From: Monomorium pharaonis
Taxonomy: Eukaryota > Arthropoda > Insecta > Hymenoptera > Formicidae
Direction: 5' to 3'
Assembly: GCF_013373865.1 (NCBI RefSeq)
Contig: NC_050467.1
Location: 25,814,996-25,878,995, forward strand
DNA: 64,000 nucleotides
The first letter of the stretch is position 1; every line of letters starts with the position of its first letter. Below are positions 11,932 through 25,211 of the stretch, piece after piece. The notes below the pieces were generated by a model, which was not told the DNA's origin, did not search any database, and saw only the letters and a list, made by a program, of their open reading frames with translations. The position numbers were made by a program, and so were the translations under genes.

Positions 11932-12330
11932 GTAAATCGATTAAAACGCGCGTACACGCACGCGCCAATTTACACATATGACCGGCAAAAGATCAGTCCA
12001 AGATGTGGGCGGTCGCCAAGGTGCGAGAGACTAGAGTCTATGATGTACATCAGGATCCGGAGCCTTTTTAAGTCGAGAATTAAGAGGGAGGACCGGCAGC
12101 ACGGTATACCGCTCGCGGTCTCGTGACGTACCGCCACGCGCCGCGCCGCGCCGCGCCGGTACGTATCGAGAGTACGCACTTGCACTTCATCTCGGAAATC
12201 TTCTACGTTGTCGTCAAGCAACTCGTCAAGCTATCGGCTCGGTTATTTCTCTTCGCGTTATCGGTTATCGGTGCGTCGTCACAATTCCGTTACGACGCCG
12301 TTATGAGGATCACCTACCTTGCTAATATTT

Positions 12331-12450
<120 letters not shown>

Positions 12451-12697
12451 TTACCCCCATCAGTGATTATCGTCGATAGGCTATTCATTTTTGCTGTGGT
12501 GCGAATAAACTCTCGCTGTTTTAAATAACGATAAAACGATAAAATTACGTCGTGCAGATATGAGAAGTAAGTCATTCGAGAAGACAATTTTATACGTTCA
12601 GCTGAATAATTTGCACAATTTCATATGTAACAGCACGAGCAAATACGTCGATTAATGATAAAAATGTAAAGACAACAATAGGAGATCCTATCGTGAC

Positions 12698-13020
12698 ACA
12701 CTTAGAGAAAAGTTTTTAGTGTTTGTGATTATAATTAAATGTTAGGATAATTATGGGTAGGACAATTTCATATTTTTATATACAATTATTATTTCCATAA
12801 TGTTCAGTAATAATAATGTGTAACATATTCACTGACAAAAAATGGTTATAATTACCAAAATTTAAACATATTTAATACCGAAAATGGTTGTAAATTATGT
12901 ATTATTCGGTGTCACCTATATTATTATATTTAAATGTAAAAGTACAGCCGTAGTTCTAACCGTAATTATTTTAATATTTAGTTATAGTCACAAATAATAA
13001 ATATTTTTTTCTCCGTGTAC
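12698..13020. mobile_element. MITE family 2, copy 1
   Basis: The left end reads CACTTAGAGAAAAG then GTTTGTGATTATAATTAAAT. The right end, reverse complemented, reads GTACACGGAGAAAAAAATAT then TTTGTGACTATAACTAAATA. Terminal inverted repeats of about 55 bases with mismatches, about 320 bases in all, no coding capacity. Copies at 13122, 18776 and 26628 share these ends. Confidence 0.65.
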
Positions 13021-13121
13021 TTTTCTAAATAGATATAAGTGATTATCAATCGGGAACTCGTTCGCACGTATCATTCGCATCTCGAGTGATATATGTATAA
13101 TTTTTATTATGATCCGAAACT

Positions 13122-13363
13122 ATCTTGAGAGAAAAATATTCAGTATTTGTTGTGATTGTAATTAAATATTAAAATATTTATGTTTAAGAGTTCTATGTTT
13201 ATACAGAGCTCATACAATAATATCAACTATAATTATAGTTATTAATATTAATAATTCTATAAGTATAATATTAATATAGCAGCAGTTATAAAAATAGAGC
13301 TCCTAGTTCTAATTATTATAACAATAAATAATAATAATAAGTGTTAAATATTGTTCTCACAGT
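13122..13363. mobile_element. MITE family 2, copy 2 (degenerate)
   Basis: Begins TTGAGAGAAAAATATTCAGT followed by GTATTTGTTGTGATTGTAAT, matching the family 2 left end. The right end is poorly conserved (GTTCTCACAGTG). Only 100 bases from copy 1. Confidence 0.45.
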
Positions 13364-14543
13364 GCAATTTCATTATTTATTATTTAACTTATTATTTCAT
13401 TTATCTTTACAATTAACGTAAAGTGCTAATTAATATCTGATCTTTTTTTCTTGCTAATAACGACAATTGCACGTTTGAATGATTGCGAACTTGCGTATCT
13501 CATGAATAAGTTGCGGCATAATCTTACGAATCTAAGTTCGCGCGTCATTAAAACACACAAGAAACCTTACTCTTCAAGGAAATTTTGCTCAAGGTTTGGC
13601 TGACCCACTAACGCATAAATATCGTCGGCATTTCTTGCGTACCCACATAAAATTGTATTACAAGCACTCCCATTATGTGAGAATGTTATAATATCGTTTA
13701 ATAAACACGTTTAATAAATTGCAATGTGTAGGTGTATAATTACGTAAAAAAAAAAGAACGAATTAACTTTTCGATCAAATTCATAATTATTTAATTTCTA
13801 ATTTCGAGGTTCCTTCATATATCACTTTATATCGATAGATTCTTATTAGTTTTCAAATGTTTTGCTACAAGTTTTACGATTAAGAATTACGCTTTATTAA
13901 TAGTACAAAAAGTCTTTTAGTTTAGATTATTTAACATAAATAAATATTAACTTAAAGTCTAGCTAAACTCTGGTGTAAACTAATACAAACGATAATCTAG
14001 GCCTTAAAAAGTTCAAGTTACAAAGCTTTCGTTAATAACATGCATTAACGCTAAGCTCGTTAACAAACTGTTCGTGCAAATTTATAATTATACATAATAT
14101 TCTACCGATAAGTATCAATCTCTATAGAAATTGAAACCAACATGGCGATAAATAAGCTATGTCACGTGTCTTCGTTAATATCATACGACTTTTTTTAAAA
14201 TTACTGTGCACAAGTGATATAACATTTTTTAAGTTAATCTCATATTAATCTCTTATAAAATTAAATTATCGATTATGTCGATATTACATCCCAGTAAATG
14301 CCTCTCCCTCATTACATGTACATTTTTTTTCTTTCTTTTTGCAAGAGGGGTTATTCAAATTTTTATTTCATACTTTTGAAGAGTGTTGATTGGTTCTGAA
14401 GGGATACTCTTTCACTTACTGACAGAGAACTGTCAAAGGGCAGCAAATCAGTTTCGGAATTTTCAAATAATGAGTGAGATTTACATTCGTATCGTGGGTT
14501 TACGCGCCATTTACACAGTAATCTGTCGGTAATTAGTTTCAGC

Positions 14544-17500
14544 ATGGAGTGCCCCGAAGCGGTAGAACGAGGTCGGAATTTTCGTCTACTAGCCGAAGAG
14601 GAATTATCTAAGCTCTTGGATTTTCTTACGGAATATTTGCCTGAATCGTTAAAGGTACGTATTATTACTCTGTATATGCTATTATTCATTTCTTATATTA
14701 CAATTAATAATATAATAATATAAATCTTCCTTATTTATGCTATTAATATCAATTTTTTTTTTAAATAAGCATGGTAAGGTCAAAAGTCTTACTAAAACAG
14801 TATCCTAAATACTAAAAATTTCAGTTTTAAATATTTTTAACTATAAAATATAAATAATATCATTACATAATTGTATTTAATTTTATTTAAATTTTTAAAA
14901 AGTCTAATTATTGTTATAACATTAAAAGTACAACTTCTAATTAAATAAAAAAAGCATTTCAAGTCAGATTTTTGGTATTTAACACTGTTAGTAATTGGAC
15001 CTATATATTTATGTTTCTATGTAAAATGTTTCTAATAAAATAGTACACGGCACAAAAAATTATTTAAAAATTATTGAGACATATCGTTATCATTTTATTT
15101 ACTGGGAAATTCTATACATAAGCCTAGAACGTTCTCTGTGTTACCTGTTTGATAAGATTATCTTATAAATTACAACGCGTGTTCAAATTACAAGCTATAA
15201 AGTGTCATCAGCTTCTAATTTGATGTTGATGAAAGCCGAAAAAGTATTATAGAAGAGCAAACAGTTTCCGACGTCTAGTAAAGAGGGCAAAAAACATAGG
15301 GAAGACATAGAAAATGTATATAATGATGCAACCGAAAAGGAAATCATTCTTAGTGATAAAATATCTTGAAAATATATAGTAAAGATTTTTTTTACTATAA
15401 AATGCTTTGTGTCTATGTAAGTATACATAATATTTCTGCCAGATTTTTATAGTACGTTGCGTCGCGTTTTTTACGAAGATACTAGACCATTAAATAATAT
15501 CCTGAGTTCAGTTTTTACAATTTTGATTTTTTTTTCAAGATCAGCATTATTTAAATTTTTCTCAACTATTAATTTTTACTTTTTTTTACACAAAATATTG
15601 TTATTGTTACCTTTTTTAGAGTTATTTAAATACAATAAAATTATTAGTAAAACATTTGTCTTTATTTCAGTTTAAATTAAAATAATTTATTTTATCCAAA
15701 ACTTTATATGTAATATGTAATAAAAGACTATACCATGGACATAACAAAGTTCTTAAATTGTTTTTGGAAATTGATATAACTTAAAAAATCTTTATTTAAA
15801 TCTTTATTTTTATTTAATTTTGAACATTAATTTGTTCAACAAGCCTCCCTCTGTATATATACTTTCAAAAATTATTTTAAAAGACTAACAAAAAGATTTT
15901 CTTACGTTTGCAAAATTAAAGAAGGAACGAAAAAAAAGTATATTGTTTCCAGCAAGGGTTAATTATTTAGCGTGTAAATTGGTTCCCGTCTATAAACGAT
16001 AAATTGAACGATTATTTTGTTGATCAATAGGGCAATCAAAAGTACAAAAAGTGACGCAAATTTGCAACACGGAAGCCAGACTAATATCAAACCCATTATT
16101 TTGCAACCTTCATAATAAACGCTCTTGTTTCCGCATTTCATGCGCTGGCTCTTGCGTTTTACTCGATGTAACAACAATGTCTCGGAATCGATATAATTCA
16201 GCATGCATCATGAGATCATATATTTAGCAAACTTCCAGTTCAGCATAAAACGTAAACTTCTATAAAGGGCATATGTAACCTTGGGGTTAACACGTGAGCA
16301 AACCAAGATTAAATTTATAATCTATTTCTTGCAATTTTTCGTGTATTATTTAATGATTTGTATCACGAAAAATTGCGTGTTATCGTGATCACGTAGGGAT
16401 AAGTCGGTTTCCTCGAGGGATCAGTTTCACGCATTAAAGGGATAAGATTATATCTTGAAGGAAACAATGCCCGATCCGTGTCGTAAGCTAGTTCGTAAGC
16501 TTCCCTAAATTAATCCGAGTGCTGATAGTCGTTTCAGTCAAAGTTGAGATTGTGTGTGATGTACGCATCACATGACATACGTTTAGTTTCTATGTATATA
16601 TGATAGCGAAGTTATATCGATAATATTAAAAAAATGTCCAAACGTTTGTAAAATTTAATTCAGTCAGTCAGTAATTGTAAACCATGCAATGTTTACTCAA
16701 CTAAAAAATATATAACAAGTTTAATCGCTTCTTGTATCGATTGTTAACATTTTAAATTTTCGATTGTTCAACATAATGTAACAAATGTGTTTTCACTTAA
16801 ATAGTCATGATATAATTTATGTTTTTATAATTAAATAATTAAATAAATAAAAATAAATAAATAAATTTATAATTAAATAAAACTTTTCTTGTTTTAATAA
16901 GAAAAACTATAACTATCGATGTATCTTTTCTTCGAAAAAAATTTGGAGTTGTGCGTGTGTTTTATCTACGATATGTAAAAGAACTATAAAAAGCATATAT
17001 TTAACGACTAGATAAAGATAATTGTATATGTTTTATCAGTTTTACTCCGCTTTTTTATTTTTGTTATGCTTCAACATAAATATCAATATCTTTCCCGACT
17101 CTATTAAATCTAGGAGCTAATGTAATAAAAATTAATTATTTTTTTATTAAGTTAATGTGGGGAGAGATAGGGCCAATTTTATATCTCAGTTTAGTATTGA
17201 TGTTCGACATATTCCTTTTGCCAATTTCAATATATAGTATTGATAATCTATTGGTTGGCAATATACTGGCCAGTACTCTTATCCAGTACTGAGCCATATA
17301 TTTGACTAGTACTAGCATTGTTATTTTAATCCTGGTTCAGTACAGAACCAATACTGAAATATGAAACTTTTTCAATATAAAATTAGTACCTCGCCAAAAT
17401 TCAATATCTGGTTTAATGTATTCTATTCCTCCTTGGCTGCCGGACTATGAGTGTACTAACTCGACAAGCTTTCCTTCTCCCGTTGTTAAGAGAATTAACG

Positions 17501-20500
17501 TTACGATGCGCGATCATGCTATCTCAATCAAAAAACTATCTCGTGTAAGGTGTGTTGAAATCAAGGCCAGGGTCGTCGCTTGCACACGTTGTCGTCGTCG
17601 TCCTCACAGTATCGACCTCGTAATCTCGTAATTCGCAACTACTACGGCATCCGCGATTTTCTCTATTAGCATATATGTGTAAAGTCTCTCCCCTTCTGAT
17701 GTTACTCCGAAAGGAAACTTCCTTAACGGTATCGATGTTAATAATTGCAAGCACACAACAGCGCTGATAATTTTAACGTTATCGTTGAAATTTAAATCAC
17801 ATTTAAGTAAAAGCTACAGCGTTATGTGCCCCGAGGAAGACGATGGGTTCGTATTATCAATTTATTGATTCGATTATATAAATGGTCACGCTAAAACCCT
17901 AGATATTTTCGTCCTGCGGACAGAGGAGCACGCTTATTTGCAACATGAAAGGTCACGAACGCTTTTCAATCAGAGAGAGTATAGTCGCGCCACAAAGAGA
18001 TATTGTTCAATTGAACGAGGCTGTCTCTCCGGCTTTTTCACTGTCGCGCCATATATTTCTCTCCGGTTTTCTCGTCTCAGCAGGGAGATCGTATTAGACC
18101 GAACCGGTCGACAGCAATCAATCGTGGTGCGTCAAGCGAATTATTTATAGAAAAACAAGCTAGAGACATGCAAGTGGACACGCGAGCGGTCAAGATCTCT
18201 GTACTCGGAGGGGGATGAAAGAGGAGGAGCTGGAGGAAAACGTATGCCTCCCTCCTCTCCCCCGCAACAGGATTATGCGCGCGGACATTGATATTATCGT
18301 GACGATCAATCATCAACGAACTTTGACGATACGTTGCATGCAAAGTGCATCGATTTACACGTACGGGGCGACGACGAAAAAGCAACGGCATTACGTTGCG
18401 TCAGGATACACGCAACCTTGACCTCTGAATGTACCTTTCCGCCGTATGTACGTTGCAGGAACCAGTGTCTGCGGTTTATTCCGGGATAAACTGCAGGGCC
18501 TGCGCACAATCATTTTCGTGTTGGCTTGCTCTAATGGTGTACGGCACGGCGCGGCGTCGTTGATTCTTTCGAAATCGCTCGTTCTCTCTCTCTCTCTCTC
18601 TCGCGTGCGAGATTTTTAAAGCGCAATGTTGCTACTTTCATACATCCAATACGTATCAAAATTGTCGCTACACATGTTTCAACAACACGCGACTCGTAAA
18701 GGAGGCGCATACGCGAAAGCTCCATCCACTTTAATAATTTTGAAAGAATATGTGGGCGAATAAAACATTAATCGGTACTGAGAAAAATCAAGCAAAAAAT
18801 GACATCAATGATACTCAAAATCTAAGCAACGCTTTATATTAATGGAAAAACTTAGTATTTGTGACTGTCAATTTGATTTATTGATTTATTATATAATTAA
18901 ATGTAAAAAAATAATTATAAATGAGTTATTTTCAATTTTAACTATATTTAAATTATTGTAACTACAACCTTTTTTTTAATATAACATGCTGCATATTATT
19001 ATTATTATTAGTATTATTAACACATTATAAAAGTAATAATTATAAAAAGAGGTTGCTATAACCAGAATTATTTTAACATTTATTTATATAATCATAAATA
19101 CCAAATATACTTTTCAATAGTTAAATATTTATGCATTCATCATAACGAATATTTGAATGTAATATAAGAAAAACACGGCGATATGCAGGATTCTCTCGTT
19201 AATTAAAGTAGAATAATATGAGATATCAAGTTGGTTTAAATGTTCAATAATTAGTTTTGAAACCAGCTATGCTTTGAAACACAAGTTTACTTGTATCTTT
19301 TTCATCGTCAATATACATCATCATAGATTATACATATACATAAAATAATGATCTCGTGCAATATCTGTGAAATACTTACCATATTATTATCCATTGTGAT
19401 TTTACTTATGACTTTCATAAAATGATTTAAATATGAGTATTTGCTTGGAATATGCGCGCCAAATATATTTAATATGATTCACATGCATCTCATGTTATTG
19501 ATTGATAAAATTTTATAGTTTTTATAGATATTTTTATCAAGTATCTCACTGTATTTCTGAATACATTATAACAAAATTTTAATAATAAATTCAATATTTT
19601 CGAGAAAAATAAAAAATGTTTAACACATAATTCTTATAATCTGTATAAAAATAAGGCGATATAATTATTTAACTTGACGTCATCTAGATAATGTGGAAAG
19701 TCAAAAGTAGCTATCGTGCAAAAGTGCAATTACTTTTATCGATGTTTCTTATCTCTTCAACTGTGTTAGCCTGACTACTTGCGCTCTATTACACTATTCT
19801 TGGGTAAGATTTATGTATGCTTGGTTTCGCTCGTTATTTTCATCCGGTATATCCAATTAAGAAATTCTTTGAGGCAACATAAATACGTAGAAAGCGTTTT
19901 ATTCATTTTAAATGAAACGTACTGACTAATTCAATTATTTATAAACAACTATTTCTGATTAAAACAGAATATTCCTCTTATAAGATAAGAATTTTTTACA
20001 CACACACATATTTTATGTTATGTAGAAATGAAAGAGAACTGCATATGAAAAATCAAAAGTAGGACATTGAGTAGCTATCCTAAGTTCAATGAACTAAGCA
20101 TTGCCTTTGACTAGATTCCCCATCCACTCTAACTCCCCCCCCCCCCTCTCTCTCTTTGTATGTGCGTCTTTTAACTTTCTTAAAAATATTTATCCTTTCA
20201 TTTCAGACAATAGACTTTGTTATTTATATTTGCGACGTACGCAAATATAAATAAATTCTTTTATTCATTCCAATGTAAATTTCACTTTTAATTTCACGTT
20301 TCATGAAAATAAATGTAGTCTATTTTAATAATAACTTTTAACATTAATTTTTATTAACTGTACATTATATTAATATTATTATAATTAATAATATAATAGT
20401 AATTTACATTATTCAATTAAAAGAAAAATGTTACTATAAATATGATTGATATTATAATTTTTTTGCAGTTTCAACAAACCGTATTAACTTATATGCGAGA

Positions 20501-22670
20501 TAGAGTCTGGGAATTTCATTTCTACGTGGCTAATGATTGGCCCGAAGATGCAATCTGCTTACATTTTCCTGGAATGACATTATCTGTAAGTATAAATTAA
20601 ATTTTCGCTTTGATTTAAAGAAAGAAGAGTTTTTTTGCAATCTTAAACAAAAGTTTTAATTTCTAATATTTTATTACTTGAAATAAGATTTCCGCTCACT
20701 TTCTTAATTACGATGACATTTTTTTCAGTACAGAGTGTAAGAGTGTATTGGCCTACATTTCATAGTCTTGGCTATCCGCCAAATTTCACTCCGTCTCCCC
20801 CTTTGCTCTTTCGTGTCGTAACTGATGCGACTCTCTTATCGCTAGTTTCTCGATTCCTTCGAAAATAACTTCATTTATACTTTTTAATTAATTACCACCT
20901 CTGCAGCACCATAAATTCGCTGTTGGTTATTAGTTTCACGTACGTAACGCAGTTTCTTGAATTTTATACTGAGCCAAGAACCATACATTTTCTTTGACAT
21001 TTAACATTCCCCGCATTAATCCGCATTCTTATTTCGTACCGCGGGCTCATCGCGTTAAGCGATTATAAGTGCACGCGAGTATTTTCCGACACGCATGTAA
21101 ATACAGACTGAAGTACAAACATTAGCTGAGGCGAATCATAATTTCAATCTTAAAAGTAAAATACATATATATCACTAATGTACATCATCAGAGTATTTAA
21201 TCTGCTCCTCCAGCAGCTCCTGCAGGAGAAACCCGCATACAAATTGTGACAGCAAATAAATAAATAGATCGTAAAGATTTTATGATCTCGCAAATCGTTC
21301 ATGCATGTGCATATCTATCTTACGTAGCCTTTTCTTTATACCGATGGAAATGTTAATCGCATCTTTTGTCATGTTTTTAGCCCCACGGTTTGGTGTACGA
21401 GAGCGTCGGTGTCTTCTGTCCGAACGATCGATTGGAGCTGCTTCGCCTTCTCCGAGAGGAGGACATTCTAATAGACTGGTCGAGACCCTTGTACATTAAT
21501 TTTGTTCATCGTGACATTGCTGAAGAGTTAACGCGTCTTTACGAAGGTATCGGCACCATCGAGACAGTGGTAGGCGATGTCTGTGCGTGTGACTTCAAGC
21601 AAGAGGGGGAGAGCCATCAGGAGGTGGACCAAGAGTCCGACTCCGATGTCCAGGTGCGACCTCTCAAGGCCGAGCACGCCGAGGGGATCCACGAATTGTA
21701 TCCAGCGAATGATATGGAGTGCCACGAGATTTTCCTTCGACTTATCAGAACTCTACCTGCAGCAGGAGTATTCGCAAAGGGTAGCCTGGCCGCATGGATG
21801 GTCCAATCCTATTACGGAGCTATGTTTTCCATGCAGACCAAACCGGAATATCGTAGGAAGGGTTACGGGACAAAATTAGTAAGGTGAGCAAGAGTTTGTG
21901 AACTTTAATTATATTTATATTTAAGAAAAGTGTTTAATTTTAAAATGTATTAAAATATTTTATATTTGTCTCGTTTCTTGAATGTATATAGTATTTGTAA
22001 TTAATAAATAATGTCCTTGACCAGAGAAAGAGAGTAGTTGTATCGCTTAATTTTTATTGATGCTCCATCCTGAATAAGTTAAAAAAAAAAGCATTACATT
22101 ATATCGCGCATTACATTATATTGTTGCGCACACGCCGATATTACAATGTATGTGTATGTCTGAAATTTTAGGTACCTGACAAAACGCGTAGCCGAGAAAG
22201 GGTATTATCCGTTTGTAGTTATACGTCCAGAAAATGAAGCTAGCCAAAACTTGTACAAGAAGCTGGGGTTTAGACGGCTCTACCAGCTCGTTCGAATGAT
22301 CTTTACACCTTTCACGTGGCAAGAGAGTGAGAACGACGCGAATATTCTTAGGGGTAACTTGGACAACGCCGTAAGACAGCTCACGATCGAGCAGAGGGTA
22401 ATAACGGCGTTACACGGCGGTCAAGAGAGAAGTGAGGAGACGATAGTGAGGAATCCTGCGGGAATCGCGGAAGACGAGTCGATTGTAGACAAGTCCGAAA
22501 AGGGTGAAGAGATCGAGGAGAAACTCGTCGAAACCATCGAGGAACGGTCCGTAGAGAGGATAGATGTCGCGGACAGCACGACAAAGGAAGATGCGCCGGA
22601 AGTTGTGGAAGTTAATGGCTCTTGCGACTATGAGACGGATGCCGGGAGTGGTGGTGGTGGTGACAACTAA
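14544..22670 (+). CDS. GNAT acyltransferase, glycine N-acyltransferase-like (FR47-like)
   Basis: Four coding exons: 14544-14654, 20469-20585, 21381-21883, 22172-22670 (TAA), phases consistent, 409 residues. Residues 1-150 resemble the GLYAT N-terminal domain (ELSKLLDFLTEYLPESLK; then DRVWEFHFYVANDWPEDAIC). An acidic linker (149-165) leads to a GNAT fold from 166 to about 291. It shows the acetyl-CoA-binding loop RRKGYG (234-239) and the motif NEASQNLYKKLGF (265-277). The family transfers acyl groups from acyl-CoA to amine substrates such as amino acids; the substrate here is unknown. Residues 292-409 form a Glu/Asp-rich low-complexity tail ending in a Gly run, not part of typical GLYAT proteins. 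An acceptor (TTAGTTTCAG, 14533-14542) abuts the ATG, implying a noncoding leader. The first coding intron is 5.8 kb. Confidence 0.88.
15202..15369 (+). pseudogene. possible decayed coding fragment
   Basis: The plus frame reads SSASNLMLMKAEKVL, a TAG, then KSKQFPTSSKEGKKHREDIE and ATEKEIILSDKIS before TGA. Lysine/glutamate-rich, coding-like sequence is unusual for this intron, but it has a stop in the middle and no recognised family. Could be chance. Confidence 0.22.
16331..16376. repeat. hairpin, 13-bp perfect stem
   Basis: GCAATTTTTCGTG pairs exactly with CACGAAAAATTGC across a 20-base loop, inside the long GNAT-gene intron. Confidence 0.8.
18583..18602. repeat. (CT)n microsatellite
   Basis: About ten CT units in a GC-richer intronic island. 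Confidence 0.95.
18776..19120. mobile_element. MITE family 2, copy 3 (degenerate)
   Basis: Contains ACTTAGTATTTGTGACTGTC near 18848, matching the family 2 left end. The right end, reverse complemented, reads GAAAAGTATATTTGGTATTT, then TGATTATATAAATAAATGTT. The outer left border is uncertain (18776 or 18845). Confidence 0.4.
20220..20254. repeat. hairpin, 15-bp perfect stem
   Basis: TTATTTATATTTGCG and CGCAAATATAAATAA are exact reverse complements around ACGTA. It lies 215 bases before the second coding exon of the acyltransferase. Confidence 0.85.
20586..21380. other. intron 2 of the GNAT gene
   Basis: 795 bases between coding exons 2 and 3. Borders CT/GTAAGT and TTTTTAG/CC. The middle (20.75-21.1 kb) is somewhat GC-richer. 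Nothing coding seen. Confidence 0.85.
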
Positions 22671-24313
22671 GTTTCTAGGGAACGTTTATGCGATAAACGA
22701 CGGTCCATAAATTTACGTTTTGTTTGCTCGAAGACACGGCTCTTCGCCGTGAGACACTGATAAATAACCGAGTATTTAAGAAAATTACAAACACGGAAGA
22801 GTTACGAGTGTCCAAAGTTTTTAGAAATGGTATACGTAAGACACTTGGTCTATATAACTCTTTCTTAATAAGTCATTTCAAATCTACTTAGTTCGATAGA
22901 TATGAACGTCCATTTATAGATAACAAAATGATTAAATACGAATGGTATTCAATAATGATTCACAGTGAATGATATAACGTATTATGAATTATTATCGATG
23001 ATACATTTGTCAACTATACGAAACAAAAAACACAACGGTATTACACGAGATTTCAATTTTACTGACTTACAATGACACGATATCTGTATACACCGTGTGT
23101 GATGAGGAGCTGCATTCTTCGAGCGATAGAAACGAAAGAAGAGAGACAAAAATAGAGAATATTTTAAGAGTTTTCAACATTACGGCACCGCGTTCGTGCG
23201 AGGCTTCAATATTCATATACGCGGAAATAAAATTCCTCGTATGATTCCTCATATCAGACTCTTTCCAAAACGTCGTGAAAAATCTCAGGTATCGAATAGC
23301 TACGTACTTTTCAGTTGCCAATGTTATACCTCGTTAAAGTCTATCTTGTATTGTTCTCCTATTATGTTGGTAAATATATAATTTGAAGAGAAAAAGATGT
23401 TATCAATGATCCATCACAAAAATTCGCTCAAAACGCTGTCTGTTTAATATATAATCAAATCTTTCCAAATAAATTATATAGAATTGTCATATTATATGTT
23501 GTTGTTGTTGACCATTTATGTCTATACGCATTTCCTCCACGCGTTTGTTCCACATTTCTCGCCCACTTCGCTATTACTATTGATAAAGAATATACATTGC
23601 ATCCTGTATAACGTATAATTGTAATACTATGAATAATTATCTGAAGATTTGCGTAATCGTATTATTTTCTACGTCATTGAATTGCGTAAATTACAATTCT
23701 ATATGATCTACTGATTTCTAGCTATTTGAAATATAAATAGACTTTATTGTGCGAGATATTTAGACTAGACTGCTCCGTGAACTTGTAAGTCTAAACCGTC
23801 ACGAGGGCGGCGAAGAGCGCACTAATCCTTATCGAACGCAAAGATCAGAAAGTCTGCGGGGTGACTCAAACTGTGATTTATAATTTTCGTGTATAAAGTA
23901 GACTCTCGAGAGAAAAATATTATGAAGCCTCGTGCGATCTCGACACGCTTTTCTCGATATAGTAGAAGTAATTTGCTGTGTCGGTGCAAATACAAATTGT
24001 GTGTGAATTTTTAGAACAAGTTTATCACACCGATCAATCTTTTACACATTCCTCAATATGCATATATTACTCCATAATTTATAGATTTTATATATCTATC
24101 TCAAAGTCACATAATTTCGTTAGGAAGGAAAAACGCTTTGCTACGTGATTGCGGGAAATTGACGAGTACAATTTCCGTACGTTTTACGCACCGTCACAGC
24201 AATTACCTTAGCGTGCGAGTTAATAATGATAATATTAATGATAAAGATGAATAGAGCATAATTAATATTATTATTATAATAACGGTTATACATATATAAA
24301 TATAAATATGCGC

Positions 24314-24503
24314 AAAAAAAGGGAGTCCGATCGGATCGGCTCCGTTCCTGGGGAATTCCGAGATCTTAGATAGCCACTATTTGTATAATTTTTTCTACGT
24401 TTCATAGATAGATGACTTATCGATAAATATGAGACGGGTAACGCGTAAGAAATCTAATTCCGAATTTGGGAACGGAATCGAGGCGATTGTGCGACTCTTT
24501 TAA
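24314..24503. mobile_element. short inverted-repeat element (MITE-like)
   Basis: Left arm: AAAAAGGGAGTC ... TCCGTTCCTGGGGAATTCCG. The right arm, reverse complemented, gives AAAAGAGTC ... TTCCGTTCCCAAATTCGGA. About 40 bases pair imperfectly across a 190-base unit. Copy number unknown. Confidence 0.4.
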
Positions 24504-24711
24504 GGCTCCCCAAAATCCCTCGTTTATTTTTGATTTTGATTATAGCGGGGGCCAGCTGTGATACTTTACTCAATCTACTTACACCCTGGTCGTGGTACCA
24601 AATATAGTGTCTAGGCGAGGATCAGCCATTGTTGACGGCGTTAGAACTTGACGAATTCCATTTATCTTTTGCACGTTGTGTTATATCGAAGTCGATTAGA
24701 TTACAATCGGA

Positions 24712-24714
<3 letters not shown>

Positions 24715-24761
<47 letters not shown>
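24715..24761. repeat. (GA)n microsatellite
   Basis: About 23 pure AG units. Confidence 0.98.
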
Positions 24762-24766
<5 letters not shown>

Positions 24767-25211
24767 GAAGCTCGTATTTAATGTTCATGTTGCGCAAGCA
24801 ATCGATTCGATTAAAATCGTCGATGGCGATCCGGGTGTTAACGAACGGTACAACACACATCTATTTTCGTAATTATTCATTTAATTTCTCTGAGATATCT
24901 CATTCAGTATCAAACTGGATATACAAAATAAATCAAAGTCACATGTGTGTATTTAGCGTTCTCGATCTTAAGATTACAAATTTATTAAGTTAGACCGCTT
25001 ATATCTTTATTTTTTCCGCAGTGAGCTACGATTGAAGAGGAACTGACCATTACGGAAAACTCAAGAATCTCAGTCATACCTAATTGTGTCAATTAAAACC
25101 TCTAGTGTAACAAACATTATTTGTAATTTCGTTGTCACACAACGACTTGATATAAAAGTGACGAGTTTCGATCGCTTCGTACACCTCTCGCTCAACACGG
25201 AGTTTCCCTCT

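Larger units (their letters stand above)
14655..20468. other. 5.8-kb intron of the GNAT gene
   Basis: AT-rich with a GC-richer island at about 17.4-18.7 kb that has short open frames on both strands without splice or family support. It holds a degenerate coding-like stretch (15202-15369), two hairpins (16331-16376, 20220-20254), a (CT)n tract (18583-18602), a C run (20134-20146) and a family 2 MITE copy. Confidence 0.7.

Noticed and set aside
11365..12126. Five overlapping frames in the GC-rich block at 11.4-12.1 kb
   Set aside because: All are Arg/Pro/Gly-rich and overlap on both strands, a composition effect; none has a splice partner or family match.
14363..14689. 108-codon minus-strand frame
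   Set aside because: It is the shadow of the first coding exon of the acyltransferase on the plus strand, which has proper splice borders.
17130..17400. Recurring AGTATTG / CAGTACT motifs
   Set aside because: Several near repeats but no consistent unit length or clear terminal repeats; too weak to call an element.
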